36,539 nt of DNA from Chloroflexota bacterium. GTDB taxonomy: Bacteria > Chloroflexota > Anaerolineae > Anaerolineales > Anaerolineaceae. The translations under genes were made by a program, and so were the position numbers. The notes under the pieces are model-generated. The model was given only the letters and a program-made list of their open reading frames with translations, did no database searches and was not told where the DNA came from. The stretch is taken from the NCBI GenBank assembly GCA_016838895.1, contig JAEKNU010000043.1:1-36539 (forward strand). Direction: 5' to 3'. The first letter of the stretch is position 1, and the number at the start of each line of letters is the position of its first letter. Positions 15,466-25,169 of the stretch are shown piece by piece.

Positions 15466-17231
15466 GATGTTCCTCCTGAAAGGTTCCGTGCCTTCATTAG
15501 AATACCGCGCTTCATCAAACCAAGTTGAACCGTAAAATATGTAATCGAATAAAACACAGTGCCCAGGATTAATTTCTGCAATGGGAACAACCAGGGATAA
15601 ATCGCTTTATCAATGGAGAGTGGATTCCCAAGCATAATCAGCTTTATTAATAGTCCTATTGTAAAGATAAGCACAGTCAACAAACTATAGAGATTCGCCA
15701 CAACAATCGCCATGATCTTTCCCTTCCTGCTGTCGGCATCCAGATACAACATCAATCCATAAGCCGTACAGATGAAAATACCTATTAAATAAAGTGGGCT
15801 GGAATCAATCGGCGCATTGGTAACCACGATATGATTCTCGCGTAGTATCGTATATGCCTCTGTTACCAGCGCCATCAAGCCGCCAAACAATAGTCCGAAT
15901 AGAAGATGTTTTTTATGGATGCGCTTACGTAAAAAGCGCACAATCAATAGAACCGCTAATAGAATGATAAAGATCAGAAATATGTCTGCGTTATGACCAT
16001 CCACTATAACTGCATCCAGAAAATTGACACTATTGCTGGATACTTGCCAGAAAAGTGGTGCTTTTTCTCTTAATTCAATCGTAATCCTTTCAGTCGGATT
16101 TTCCAAAATGATGAACTTATCATTGTTGATATTCATCATTTGCAATTTGCGATTGAAGTATTTACTATCCATGGAAGATGAAGCAAATCCTGGGATAGAA
16201 ACAAACTCATAATGCGCACTATCCGGTATGTGAATGGGAATCAGTCCAGCGGGTAAATCACCGATTTCCATAATGCGTATCTTGTCAATCAGCTCATCCC
16301 GGATCATGGTGTATGGCATTTCACTCTGGCGATATATGCGTGGATCGCCTAACATATAAAAATGAGCTGCATCCATATAACTTTGCATAGCGGCCTGATT
16401 TTGAATTTGCACCAGATGGCCCAATGGAAAATTCTCCCAGGTATACAGCAAGCCATTATTTGTGTAATCTCCGAAACGGGTGCCCACAATGGATGTGTAA
16501 ATAAACCCTATATAGGCCAGTGCTCCCTGATGAATGCAGGCGTTGGCGATTGAATATTCCACCCAGGGGCGGAAAGTGCTGCAACCGTAATGGAGGATTA
16601 CTGTGTCATCCAGTTGGGGGATATCCTCTGCACGAACAGTGATATTTCCATGTTGGTCAAACCATGACCCTGCTGCTCCTTCCAGGGAGATTTGCACATT
16701 GGCTTTATTTGCCAATGCATCCAGCAAGTTTTCTTTGGTTAATGTAGTGGAATATTCCTCTCCGTTTCCATTGTTATGGATGATTTCCGGATCCAGCTTT
16801 TGAGTAGCCCCATTTCCATTGATGATGGCATAATCATCAGCCGGGATAAAATGTGCAGCACCTCGCAGCCAAAGGCTGCGTGCATCCTGCAGGCTTTGCC
16901 CGGAAAATATGCCAACAGATATGCTGCCCGGCAAATCCTTCATCTTCAATGAAAAATTTATCAGCGCTTGTTCGGTTAAATTCTGCGGTGCAATCACCCA
17001 CAAAAGAAATTGCGGCTTTGTTTTTGATGCCTCCTCAAAGGTATGAAAAATCGGTAGTCCTTCCGCTGCTGATATTTCTTCAGCCAAAGCGTAATACGGA
17101 TCATCTTGTGATGAAAGGATGACAGTATCAAAAGTTGTCTGGGAAGAAGCGTCTACCTTAGCAACTGTCGAACTTGCAACAAATACAAAAAGAACAATTA
17201 TTAGTGTCGTAATTACGCGTTTTATTCTCAT
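15462..17231 (-). CDS. Membrane-anchored gingipain (C25)-like protein, probably inactive or divergent
   Basis: 589 residues. A signal sequence or first membrane segment spans 5-24. An extracytoplasmic region to about 410 follows, then about five or six transmembrane segments (415-432, 443-458, 478-497, 506-533, 550-571). Residues about 170-300 resemble the peptidase C25 fold: EGAAGSW (184-190) at the GHG position, HYGCSTFRPW with C217 at the catalytic-cysteine position, GALAYIGF (236-243), and the family-typical LGDPRIY (294-300). The catalytic histidine of the usual GHG is replaced in EGAAG, although H194 is nearby, so peptidase activity is doubtful. A beta-rich segment (330-405) links to the membrane domain. 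It heads an operon with XRE and membrane genes. Only weak ribosome-binding complementarity precedes the ATG. Confidence 0.65.
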   Translation of the reverse strand: MRIKRVITTLIIVLFVFVASSTVAKVDASSQTTFDTVILSSQDDPYYALAEEISAAEGLPIFHTFEEASKTKPQFLLWVIAPQNLTEQALINFSLKMKDLPGSISVGIFSGQSLQDARSLWLRGAAHFIPADDYAIINGNGATQKLDPEIIHNNGNGEEYSTTLTKENLLDALANKANVQISLEGAAGSWFDQHGNITVRAEDIPQLDDTVILHYGCSTFRPWVEYSIANACIHQGALAYIGFIYTSIVGTRFGDYTNNGLLYTWENFPLGHLVQIQNQAAMQSYMDAAHFYMLGDPRIYRQSEMPYTMIRDELIDKIRIMEIGDLPAGLIPIHIPDSAHYEFVSIPGFASSSMDSKYFNRKLQMMNINNDKFIILENPTERITIELREKAPLFWQVSSNSVNFLDAVIVDGHNADIFLIFIILLAVLLIVRFLRKRIHKKHLLFGLLFGGLMALVTEAYTILRENHIVVTNAPIDSSPLYLIGIFICTAYGLMLYLDADSRKGKIMAIVVANLYSLLTVLIFTIGLLIKLIMLGNPLSIDKAIYPWLFPLQKLILGTVFYSITYFTVQLGLMKRGILMKARNLSGGTS

Positions 17232-17266
17232 ATGACTTCATATAACCCCGTTATTTTGAATGATGT

Positions 17267-17282
17267 GTATAGTTTGCTATAC
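17267..17282. promoter_or_regulatory. Palindromic operator candidate for the XRE regulator
   Basis: GTATAG-TTTG-CTATAC is a perfect 6-bp inverted repeat. With the promoter at 17292-17320 it would lie at about +3 to +18, a position suited to repression. Confidence 0.5.
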
Positions 17283-17291
17283 TTATTGTAT

Positions 17292-17320
17292 ATCCTACTA
17301 TGCTTTATAAAGTATGTCAA
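17292..17320 (-). promoter_or_regulatory. Sigma70-like promoter of the C25-like/XRE/membrane operon
   Basis: On the minus strand a perfect TTGACA (17320-17315) is followed after 17 bases by TAGGAT (17297-17292). Transcription would begin near 17285, giving a leader of about 54 nt. Confidence 0.55.
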
Positions 17321-17547
17321 TAGGGATTTGATTCTATTCCCCCTTCTGCATTATGCCCTGGCAATAACAGGGTAAGCTTGTAAATTGTTTTTGGAATTAA
17401 CCTCTCAAGCAAAGTGACAAATTTTCTTTGTTGAAAATTGTATTGTTGTATATGATAAGGAGTAGATTATGTGCACCGTTTTCCTCCCTATGAAGCCACT
17501 AAAAGCTATCCCTACAATTATATGGCACACCAGTATTTGAACGGGAG

Positions 17548-17577
17548 ATCGCCCTGGGCAAAAAGCGCCCTGTCGAT
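17548..17577. repeat. Hairpin repeat family 1, copy 3
   Basis: ATCG/CGAT outer arms and GGGC/GCCC inner stem with an A-rich loop. Same orientation as copy 2, so the two copies form direct repeats around the operon at 14376-17231. Confidence 0.75.
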
Positions 17578-17736
17578 GACACACCAGCTTATGGCTAGCT
17601 TTTTGATTCCTATCCTTTTTATAATCCAGGGGATGTTGAGCAGAAATAAATTATTTATCAATGGGTTCGAATTTCTTAATTATTAAGTGCCTATACGCAT
17701 TTTTTTGTAAATATTTACTTGCCTGATAAGACCATC

Positions 17737-20700
17737 CTATTTCGTCAACGCTTCCCATAATAATCGAGTCTCGGATGACGGCTCCACATCCAATTCCTCG
17801 CGTAATGTGCTGCAGCAGCGCTGATAGACGGCCTGCACATTGGCGCGATTGCCACGTGCAGTATGATAATTCATCAACATGCGAAATGCCGGCTCATTAC
17901 AGCGATCAATGGTGAGAATATCATGACAGATTTTCACAGCCTCTTCCCATTGATCCAGATCAATGTACTTATTGGACAATTTCATGGCAGTTGCTAGATA
18001 GGTTTCGCGCAAGTGTTCCCGCATTTCGTTGATCTTATAATCATCCAGCACTTCATTTAAATAGTCCCCTTGATAAATGGATAGTGCTTCTTTCATATCA
18101 TCGATTTCATCAGATACAGATAACACACTAAAATCGTCCACATCCAGACGTATTTTTGCGGCAGGGTTCAATCGATAACTGTTGTCTCGGCGGATAATAA
18201 AAAAGGGCACTTTGCCTGGTGATCGGTCTGGCTCGATTGCTTTATTTAATGCATTGAAGGTGACTTTGAGATGTTGCGCCGCTGTATCACCATCCATATG
18301 CGGAAAAAGCTGATCCGCAATTTTTTCGCGCGGCATCCATTTTTCACGATTATTGAGCAATAACTGAAGCAGCTCTCTGGCTTTCTTACGCTGCCAATCT
18401 TTGGGATCAATTTGTTCCTTCCCACGCCACACGTCAAAACTCCCCAGGCAGCGAATCTGCAAAGGATACCCCGGGTGAAAATCCAGATCAACCAAGTGAT
18501 TACGTTTCATGATCTCTTGCAGCCAATCCTGTTCAATGCCCTGATGATATGTTTCCAAAATCAACGGAAAAAAGATTTGGTCATCCTGTATACCGAGATG
18601 GCTCGTCCGCGTAAGGAGAAACCCAAGATTTAACTGACGGATTTGTGGAACAAGTTCAGCAAAATGCTGAACGGCATCTTCTTTTGATCCGTTCTGCCAG
18701 GCATTCAATGCCAATGCACTTTTTGCAGCCGTGTGCCCAAAAGTATCACCGACTTTTGGAAACATCTCTGCTCCGCGTTTCAGCCAATCCTCAGCCTTCT
18801 CATGATCTCCAGCCAACATATAAGAAGTGCCCATGGTGGTGGTTAATAAGGCCACAAGCCAGTAATCACCGGACATATCGGCAATATCAATGGCCTGCGT
18901 TGCATAGCGCTTTGCCTCAGCGACATTGCCCTGATAACCATAGAACCTGCATAAACCCCACAAGGGTTCGACCTGCACACGAACCACATTAAATGGCTTA
19001 ACCAGTGCAATGGCTTTCTCGTAAAACGCACGCGCTTTATCGAGTCTGTCCATACGCCAAGGTACCTGTGCATGCAATTGATACGCATGTCCCAGCCGCA
19101 TCAGGCCCACTGCTTCAACGAATGGAGAATCCAGTTGCGCGCCAATTTCAATCCCCTGGCGGGCGAATTTTTCTCCATTTTCCTTGTCACCCAGCATCAA
19201 ATAAATTAACGAGAGCAGCAGCGGCATTTCTCGGTGAAATTTCTGCGGACGCTTGGTGGATAATTCCTCATTGAGTTTGGTGGATGATTCCAATAAATTA
19301 CTGGCTTCATGCAATTTACCGGTTCGCAGCAAGGTTCTGGCTTCCAGGTAAATCGCATCCGGATCCGATTCCGAGCGCAGCATGTTGGCTTCTTTGTGCA
19401 GCTCACGTGCTTCGCCGGGTTTCCCCAGATTGACCTTATTTTCAGCCAATTGATCCAGTAATACAGCCACTTCTGAGGGGAATTCCTGCGGTTCCAGCAG
19501 ACCCACGGCCTCTTCCAGTAAGCTGGACGCTTTCAGTGGACGCACTGTATCCAGGTAAACCTGCGCTTTGCTGCGCAGTGCCATGCTCCTGCCCATATTG
19601 TCTGATTTTTGAACAAATACTCGGTCAGCCTGATCATAACGATGAATGGCCTGTTCAAACTTTGAGCGCAGGCGCTGCACATCCCCCATCAATAAATTCA
19701 AACTGGGATGCAGGCCAAGCTGCTCATCATTTAATTGTTCAATCCATTTGGCAATGGTGCGCAAGCGGCCAATCTCCAATAGTTTCGGACCAATCTGTTC
19801 AATCAGGTCTGCCGCTTCTGCAAGATTTCCGTTAGTAAATTGGTGAAAAACAGCTTCCTCAAATTCATTCTTTTGGGTGAAATAATCGGCTGCTTTTTCA
19901 TGAAGCGACGAAACTACTTCAGGGTTTTCCTGCAATACGTTCAGCAAAAAATCCTGAAACAAGCGCTGATAGCGAAAATTGATATGGTCAACCGTGGAGA
20001 TAAATAAGCCTCTATCATTCAGCAATTGCAAAATATCCTGACTATTGTTGATATCCAGCAAGTGATTACAGCTTTCCGCGTCCATATCCCGCAGGATGGC
20101 ACTGCCGGTCAGAAATTGTTGAATATTTTCCGGCTGACGCATGAGCACTTCCTGCGCCAGGAACATGAATATATCCGTCAATGCTGAGGGCAGTGCAGCC
20201 AGAATGTTCTCCAGTTTTTTTGAGCGGCTGCTCTGCAGGCGCTGCCAGATCATCTGTAATGCAATAATCCAGCCGTCTGTGTAGGAATACAGCGTGGCTG
20301 CCTGCTCATCCGAAATCTCAAATTGATAATGATCGGTAAACAAGGTTTTGATCTCATCCTGCGAAAAAGACAGATCTGATTGATCAATGATTTGAATATT
20401 GCCCTTAACCCGCCAACGAATAAATGCCGGTGTAGTGGGAATCTGACGACAGGCCATCGCGATATGTAAAAATGGCGGCCTGTGTTCAATTAATTGCTCA
20501 AGCCAGCGGTCAATGTCTTTCACGTTATTGACCAGATGAAAGTCATCCAGAATTAATACCGCCGGATCATATAAATCTGTGGTCAGTTGATTGATCAACA
20601 TGTTGAGTAACGTGTTATTGGACCCGCTTGGGTTGTTTTCAAATTGCTCTATGATATTGGCAGAATCCGGGAGAAAAGCGGAAATCAGATGAGCTAAAAA

Positions 20701-20934
20701 CAGTGTCGGATCACGGTCCGGTTCGGTAATGTTATACCAGTAGACATGCTTGTACTGCTTGCTCAAGGAGATCAGGGCGGTTGTTTTACCGAAACCCGTA
20801 CCGGCATGCACCAGCGTTAAAGGAACCTTGAGTGAGGCATTTAATTTTTCCTGCAGCCATGGTCGAAATAACACTGCTTTTTGCTGCTGCGGTGGAATTA
20901 ATTTGCTCCGAATAACCATTCCGGAAAAGTGCAT
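17737..20934 (-). CDS. Giant transcription regulator: STAND ATPase, TPR, C-terminal winged helix and BTAD
   Basis: 1065 residues. The N-terminus resembles MalT: SKLIPP, then P-loop HAGTGFGKTT (43-52) and Walker B VLILDDFH (126-133). A long helical TPR-rich middle covers roughly 340-800. The C-terminus has an OmpR/PhoB-type winged helix from about 825 (LQIRCLGSFDVWRG) and a bacterial transcriptional activation domain (about 930-1065, YQGDYLNEVLDDY to EELDVEPSSETRLLWEAL). Such proteins act as signal-gated, ATP-dependent activators. The domain order is the reverse of the regulator at 27530-30733. The ATG lacks a good ribosome binding site; a second in-frame ATG at 20919 is no better. An 11-bp motif at 20966-20976 is shared with the upstream region of that second regulator. 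Target genes are unknown. Confidence 0.87.
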   Translation of the reverse strand: MHFSGMVIRSKLIPPQQQKAVLFRPWLQEKLNASLKVPLTLVHAGTGFGKTTALISLSKQYKHVYWYNITEPDRDPTLFLAHLISAFLPDSANIIEQFENNPSGSNNTLLNMLINQLTTDLYDPAVLILDDFHLVNNVKDIDRWLEQLIEHRPPFLHIAMACRQIPTTPAFIRWRVKGNIQIIDQSDLSFSQDEIKTLFTDHYQFEISDEQAATLYSYTDGWIIALQMIWQRLQSSRSKKLENILAALPSALTDIFMFLAQEVLMRQPENIQQFLTGSAILRDMDAESCNHLLDINNSQDILQLLNDRGLFISTVDHINFRYQRLFQDFLLNVLQENPEVVSSLHEKAADYFTQKNEFEEAVFHQFTNGNLAEAADLIEQIGPKLLEIGRLRTIAKWIEQLNDEQLGLHPSLNLLMGDVQRLRSKFEQAIHRYDQADRVFVQKSDNMGRSMALRSKAQVYLDTVRPLKASSLLEEAVGLLEPQEFPSEVAVLLDQLAENKVNLGKPGEARELHKEANMLRSESDPDAIYLEARTLLRTGKLHEASNLLESSTKLNEELSTKRPQKFHREMPLLLSLIYLMLGDKENGEKFARQGIEIGAQLDSPFVEAVGLMRLGHAYQLHAQVPWRMDRLDKARAFYEKAIALVKPFNVVRVQVEPLWGLCRFYGYQGNVAEAKRYATQAIDIADMSGDYWLVALLTTTMGTSYMLAGDHEKAEDWLKRGAEMFPKVGDTFGHTAAKSALALNAWQNGSKEDAVQHFAELVPQIRQLNLGFLLTRTSHLGIQDDQIFFPLILETYHQGIEQDWLQEIMKRNHLVDLDFHPGYPLQIRCLGSFDVWRGKEQIDPKDWQRKKARELLQLLLNNREKWMPREKIADQLFPHMDGDTAAQHLKVTFNALNKAIEPDRSPGKVPFFIIRRDNSYRLNPAAKIRLDVDDFSVLSVSDEIDDMKEALSIYQGDYLNEVLDDYKINEMREHLRETYLATAMKLSNKYIDLDQWEEAVKICHDILTIDRCNEPAFRMLMNYHTARGNRANVQAVYQRCCSTLREELDVEPSSETRLLWEALTK

Positions 20935-20965
20935 GCTCTAATTTTATCTTAAAGGGGCACCTTTG

Positions 20966-20976
20966 TCGTCAGACAA
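20966..20976. promoter_or_regulatory. Shared 11-bp motif upstream of a BTAD regulator (copy 1)
   Basis: TCGTCAGACAA lies about 32-42 bp upstream of the start at 20934. Its reverse complement is at 30758-30768, 25-35 bp upstream of the other BTAD regulator. Here it is part of TTGTC-GTCA-GACAA, a perfect inverted repeat. Confidence 0.4.
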
Positions 20977-21100
20977 TTCTTAGCATTTCATCCTCGATTT
21001 TACATGCAATTTTTCCGGGTAACGCTGCATTCTTTGTACTTCATCATGCTGAGTAACGTCCTGCGTTAGCGCCATAACTGACTACACTTCAATTACCTTT

Positions 21101-21724
21101 CTATCGGATGAAGTTGGTAAAGATTCTTGGTTCGTAAACGGGTTCTGCAACACCGGCTTCGCGGGCTACTTTAATGCATTTCAGCAGCCAGGCCATATTT
21201 TCACCAAGCACCCGCATGGTTTGCAGGCCTTCTTCATCCTTCAGCACCTCATCAGGATTGCTTCCATGAACTTGATTCCAATAATTGGATGAAACGATGG
21301 GCATATTGTTAATGGTGAAATATTTATTCAATTGGTCAAACGTTGCCGTTGCCCCACCCCGTCGGCAGGAAACCACCGCTGCACCCGGTTTGCCAACCAG
21401 TTTGCTTTTGTCACAGGAATAAAAAAATCGATCTAAAAAAGCCGTTGCCATACCGGCTGCACTTGCGTAATAAACCGGTGAACCAAGAACAAAGCCATCG
21501 AATTCAGCCAATCGGGCCGTAATTTCATTCACTTTATCATTAAACACGCATTTCCCTGTTGTGCGGCAGCTGCGACAAGCAGTGCAGCCATTAATGGCTT
21601 TTTTGCCCAAATAAAGAATTTCGGTTCCAATGCTGTGTTTGTCCAGCACGCCTTCAATTTCATGTAATGCGGTGAAGGTGCAACCCTGTTCATTTGGACT
21701 GCCATTGATCATTAGTACTTTCAT
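21101..21724 (-). CDS. Iron-sulfur flavoprotein (NADPH-dependent FMN reductase family)
   Basis: 207 residues with a flavodoxin-like fold: beta1 MKVLMINGSP (FMN phosphate loop), GSPVYYAS and the FLDRFFY helix. The CX2CX2CX5C arrangement (C47, C50, C53, C59) matches the compact cluster motif of archaeal and anaerobic-bacterial Isf proteins, predicting one [4Fe-4S] cluster that passes electrons to or from FMN. Isf proteins are linked to oxidative-stress and electron-transfer roles in anaerobes; the acceptor here is unknown. A longer frame begins at 21766, but CAGGAGAAAATTGAA directly precedes the ATG at 21724 and the family N-terminus begins there. A truncated paralogue lies at 309-851. The MerR/AKR genes are divergent from it. 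Confidence 0.88.
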   Translation of the reverse strand: MKVLMINGSPNEQGCTFTALHEIEGVLDKHSIGTEILYLGKKAINGCTACRSCRTTGKCVFNDKVNEITARLAEFDGFVLGSPVYYASAAGMATAFLDRFFYSCDKSKLVGKPGAAVVSCRRGGATATFDQLNKYFTINNMPIVSSNYWNQVHGSNPDEVLKDEEGLQTMRVLGENMAWLLKCIKVAREAGVAEPVYEPRIFTNFIR

Positions 21725-21947
21725 TTCAATTTTCTCCTGTCGAAATCTGCCGCAATCGGCATTCATTAATCGGATTCATTGCTCTTATTTTACTTCCTTT
21801 AGTTCACTCCAGGTCAATAGTGAAAAACAAAATCTGTTCAAATTGCAGGTTAGTTTCACAATTTCGAACAAAAGCCAAAGCAGAGAGGGTAATTTACATT
21901 GAACAACTGGAAATAGACCCAAAAAACCCGTAAAATGAAATTGGTAC

Positions 21948-21978
21948 TTGACTTGGAGCTAACTCCAAGTGCTACACT
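21948..21978 (+). promoter_or_regulatory. MerR-type promoter and operator
   Basis: -35 TTGACT (21948-21953), a 19-bp spacer and -10 TACACT (21973-21978), with the perfect inverted repeat ACTTGGAG-CTAA-CTCCAAGT (21951-21970) inside the spacer. The long spacer and centred palindrome are the established MerR-family activation architecture; the half-site resembles those of AdhR-like aldehyde-responsive regulators. Confidence 0.88.
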
Positions 21979-21998
21979 GTTAACAGGAAGGAGGTGAA

Positions 21999-22397
21999 AT
22001 GATGAGAATTGCAGAAGTAAGTGAAAAATACAATATTTCAGCCGATACCCTGCGGTATTACGAGCGCGTCGGATTACTGCCGCCGGTAAACCGCACCGAT
22101 AGCGGTATTCGGGATTTTGATGAAGGGGATATTTTGCGGGTGGAATTTATCAAGTGCATGCGATCCGCTGGTTTGCCCATTGAAGTATTGACCGAATACA
22201 TCCAATTAGTACAAATGGGTGACAGCACCATTGAACAGCGTAAACAAATTCTGGAATCAGAACGAGAGAAGCTTATTGGAAGAATGGCAGAAATGCAGAA
22301 AACTCTTGATAAGCTGGATTACAAAATTAGTATTTATGAAAATAGCATGCTTGCAACTGAACAGAAACTGTCTGATGTGGAAGAAATGGTCGTCTAA
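21999..22397 (+). CDS. MerR-family regulator (AdhR/NmlR-like)
   Basis: 132 residues. An N-terminal MerR winged helix (MRIAEVSEKYNISADTLRYY, then ERVGLLPPV) is followed by a long dimerisation helix (about 85-120) and a short tail. The metal-binding cysteines of MerR or CueR are absent, although one Cys (C53) is present in the region where AdhR/NmlR-type sensors carry a reactive cysteine. Such regulators respond to aldehydes or other electrophiles. AAGGAGGTG precedes two adjacent ATGs (21999 and 22002). The aldo/keto reductase gene follows after 18 bases and is evidently the controlled enzyme, with autoregulation through the promoter at 21948-21978. Confidence 0.88.
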   Translation: MMRIAEVSEKYNISADTLRYYERVGLLPPVNRTDSGIRDFDEGDILRVEFIKCMRSAGLPIEVLTEYIQLVQMGDSTIEQRKQILESEREKLIGRMAEMQKTLDKLDYKISIYENSMLATEQKLSDVEEMVV

Positions 22398-23411
<1,014 letters not shown>

Positions 23412-23619
23412 AATCTTCAAATGCATAATGGAACATCATCATCCCTGCACTGTTTCATGCAAATCATATTTAGGGATAGAGATATGAATCAACGCAATAA
23501 TCGCTGCAGAATTTCAGCGAGTTTGGAACCTGGTTGGAATGCCTTTTGACCATTACAAAAAACACTGCAGATTTCAAGACAGGCACATTTCGCCAATAAG
23601 GCATCCTCAGGAGAACGAG

Positions 23620-24603
23620 ATGACGAATCATACAAAAAAATCCAGTTCAACCATCAAAGGCATCAGTTTTCTCTTATTGGCATTACTGATTATGTCCCTA
23701 CAGGGCATCATTGTAAAAGAAATTGGTGGTGATTACCCCATACTGGAAATTGTCATATTCCGCAGCTTTATCGCATTGCCAGTCAGCCTGCTTATTTTCC
23801 GTATGGAAGGCAATCGCGGATTGCCTAAAACAAAGCGCGTGGGGTTACATTCCATGCGTGGATTGTTCCTTTTCCTCTCGTATACCACGGCTTTCATGGG
23901 CATCGCCGCGCTGCCTCTGGCAGATTTTTCCGCCATCCGCAATTCCGGCCCATTAATGATTACATTTTTATCCGTGATATTCCTTGCTGAAAAGGTAGAT
24001 TACAAAAAATGGATTGTTTTAATTATTGGATTTGTGGGCGTTTTGTTGATTGTGCAACCCGGTTCCGCAACCTTTAATATAGGATCGATTTTCGTTCTCA
24101 TCTCCACATTGCTGTACGCTTTGGTTGTCCTGATTACACGAAAACTGCAAACCACGGACAGCAGTGCCGCTATGGCTTATTTCAGTACATTGGTTTATAT
24201 GGTGGCTGCTGCCATATTTGCTCCACTAACCATCATGGTTGGAGAAAATGCAGGCATGCATCCCAGTATCGCTTTCCTTTTCCATCCATGGTCAATGCCA
24301 ACCTTTGTGGATTGGCTGATCATGTCCAGCCTGGGACTGATCTGGGCCAGCGGTATGTACTTCATCGCCCGTGCCTACAGCCTGGCAAAGGTATCCGTTG
24401 TTGCCCCATTTGAATATGTGGGATTGTTGATTAATATCCTCTGGGATGTTTTGCTGTGGCAAATCTTCCCTACTCCAGTGATGCTGGTCGGCGCAGCCTT
24501 CACCATCATTAGCGGGCTGTATATTTTATATCGGGATCAGCGTCCTGCGCCAATCGTAAACTCCGGCATCCCTGCCCCTGTACAGAAAGGGATAGGGGAT
24601 TAG
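23620..24603 (+). CDS. EamA-domain DMT-superfamily permease
   Basis: 327 residues with ten predicted transmembrane segments in two EamA repeats (about 15-145 and 165-310). Typical markers are a first helix ending LQGIIVKEIGGDYPILEIV and the repeat-end signature DYKKWIVLIIGFVGVLLIVQ. Members export amino acids, purines or other metabolites. AGGAGAACGAG precedes ATG 23620; an upstream in-frame ATG at 23539 lacks such a site. It lies alone between the two carbonyl-metabolism units. Substrate unknown. Confidence 0.87.
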   Translation: MTNHTKKSSSTIKGISFLLLALLIMSLQGIIVKEIGGDYPILEIVIFRSFIALPVSLLIFRMEGNRGLPKTKRVGLHSMRGLFLFLSYTTAFMGIAALPLADFSAIRNSGPLMITFLSVIFLAEKVDYKKWIVLIIGFVGVLLIVQPGSATFNIGSIFVLISTLLYALVVLITRKLQTTDSSAAMAYFSTLVYMVAAAIFAPLTIMVGENAGMHPSIAFLFHPWSMPTFVDWLIMSSLGLIWASGMYFIARAYSLAKVSVVAPFEYVGLLINILWDVLLWQIFPTPVMLVGAAFTIISGLYILYRDQRPAPIVNSGIPAPVQKGIGD

Positions 24604-24741
24604 CCACTTGTTAAGAAACCATGCTGAGTACTGTCACTCATTTGATCCCCTATATTGGTTATCCCAGATCATTAAATACAATCCGTTGTATCAATGAAGG
24701 TTTAGCGGATTAAATGAAAAACAAAAGAGGAAATATTTTTT

Positions 24742-25146
24742 ATGAAAATTACGAAAAACGGTTCACAGCCATCCAACAAAGGACCACTAGAATATTTCAC
24801 AGGTGTCGTACGAGTTGATCCGTTGTTTGAAGCAGAGTCGCCAGCTCGTGGATTTGGCGCCTACGTGACTTTTGAGCCCGGTGCCCGCACCGCCTGGCAC
24901 ACCCACCCCCTCGGCCAAACCCTGATTGTAACTACCGGCTGTGGTTGCGTTCAGCGCTGGGACGGCCCACTTGAGGAAATCCGCCCAGGGGATGTTGTCT
25001 GGTTTGAACCTAACGAAAAACACTGGCATGGCGCCGCCCCAAACACGGCCATGACACATATCTCGATTGTGGAAGGCAGGAATGGCCATTCCGCTGATTG
25101 GATGGAAAAGGTTAGTGAAGAACAATATAGAGGCAAATCTTTTTAG
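24742..25146 (+). CDS. Manganese cupin resembling Granulicella tundricola hydroxynitrile lyase (GtHNL)
   Basis: 134 residues, one small cupin barrel. Recalled motifs of GtHNL are kept almost letter for letter: GPLEYFTG near residue 14, [20 protein letters not shown] (45-64), [18 protein letters not shown] (83-100) and TAMTH (102-106). The metal ligands described for GtHNL (H53, H55, Q59, H94) fall at the same residue numbers here. So do active-site H106, A40 and V42; the residue at 110 is Val where I recall Gln. GtHNL catalyses (R)-cyanohydrin formation and cleavage in vitro; the natural role of the family is unsettled. The neighbouring aldo/keto reductase and exporter fit a carbonyl-handling function. 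GAGG lies upstream of the ATG. Confidence 0.82.
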   Translation: MKITKNGSQPSNKGPLEYFTGVVRVDPLFEAESPARGFGAYVTFEPGARTAWHTHPLGQTLIVTTGCGCVQRWDGPLEEIRPGDVVWFEPNEKHWHGAAPNTAMTHISIVEGRNGHSADWMEKVSEEQYRGKSF

Positions 25147-25169
25147 AAAATAGATAGGAAGGAGAATGT

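Larger units (their letters stand above)
17232..17736. other. Gene-free stretch with the operon promoter and a hairpin repeat
   Basis: It holds the minus-strand promoter (17292-17320), a palindromic operator candidate (17267-17282) and hairpin repeat copy 3 (17548-17577). A frame at 17471-17686 has an upstream AAGGAG but reads across the repeat and resembles nothing known. Nothing else is seen. Confidence 0.65.

Noticed and set aside
17664..17672. GGTTCGAAT, like a tRNA T-arm
   Set aside because: No acceptor, anticodon or D-arm can be folded around it in this AT-rich stretch.
17469..17686. Small frame(s) preceded by AAGGAG (ATG 17469, GTG 17471)
   Set aside because: Both cross or border hairpin repeat copy 3, resemble no protein and are not matched in the other repeat copies; the Shine-Dalgarno match alone is weak support.
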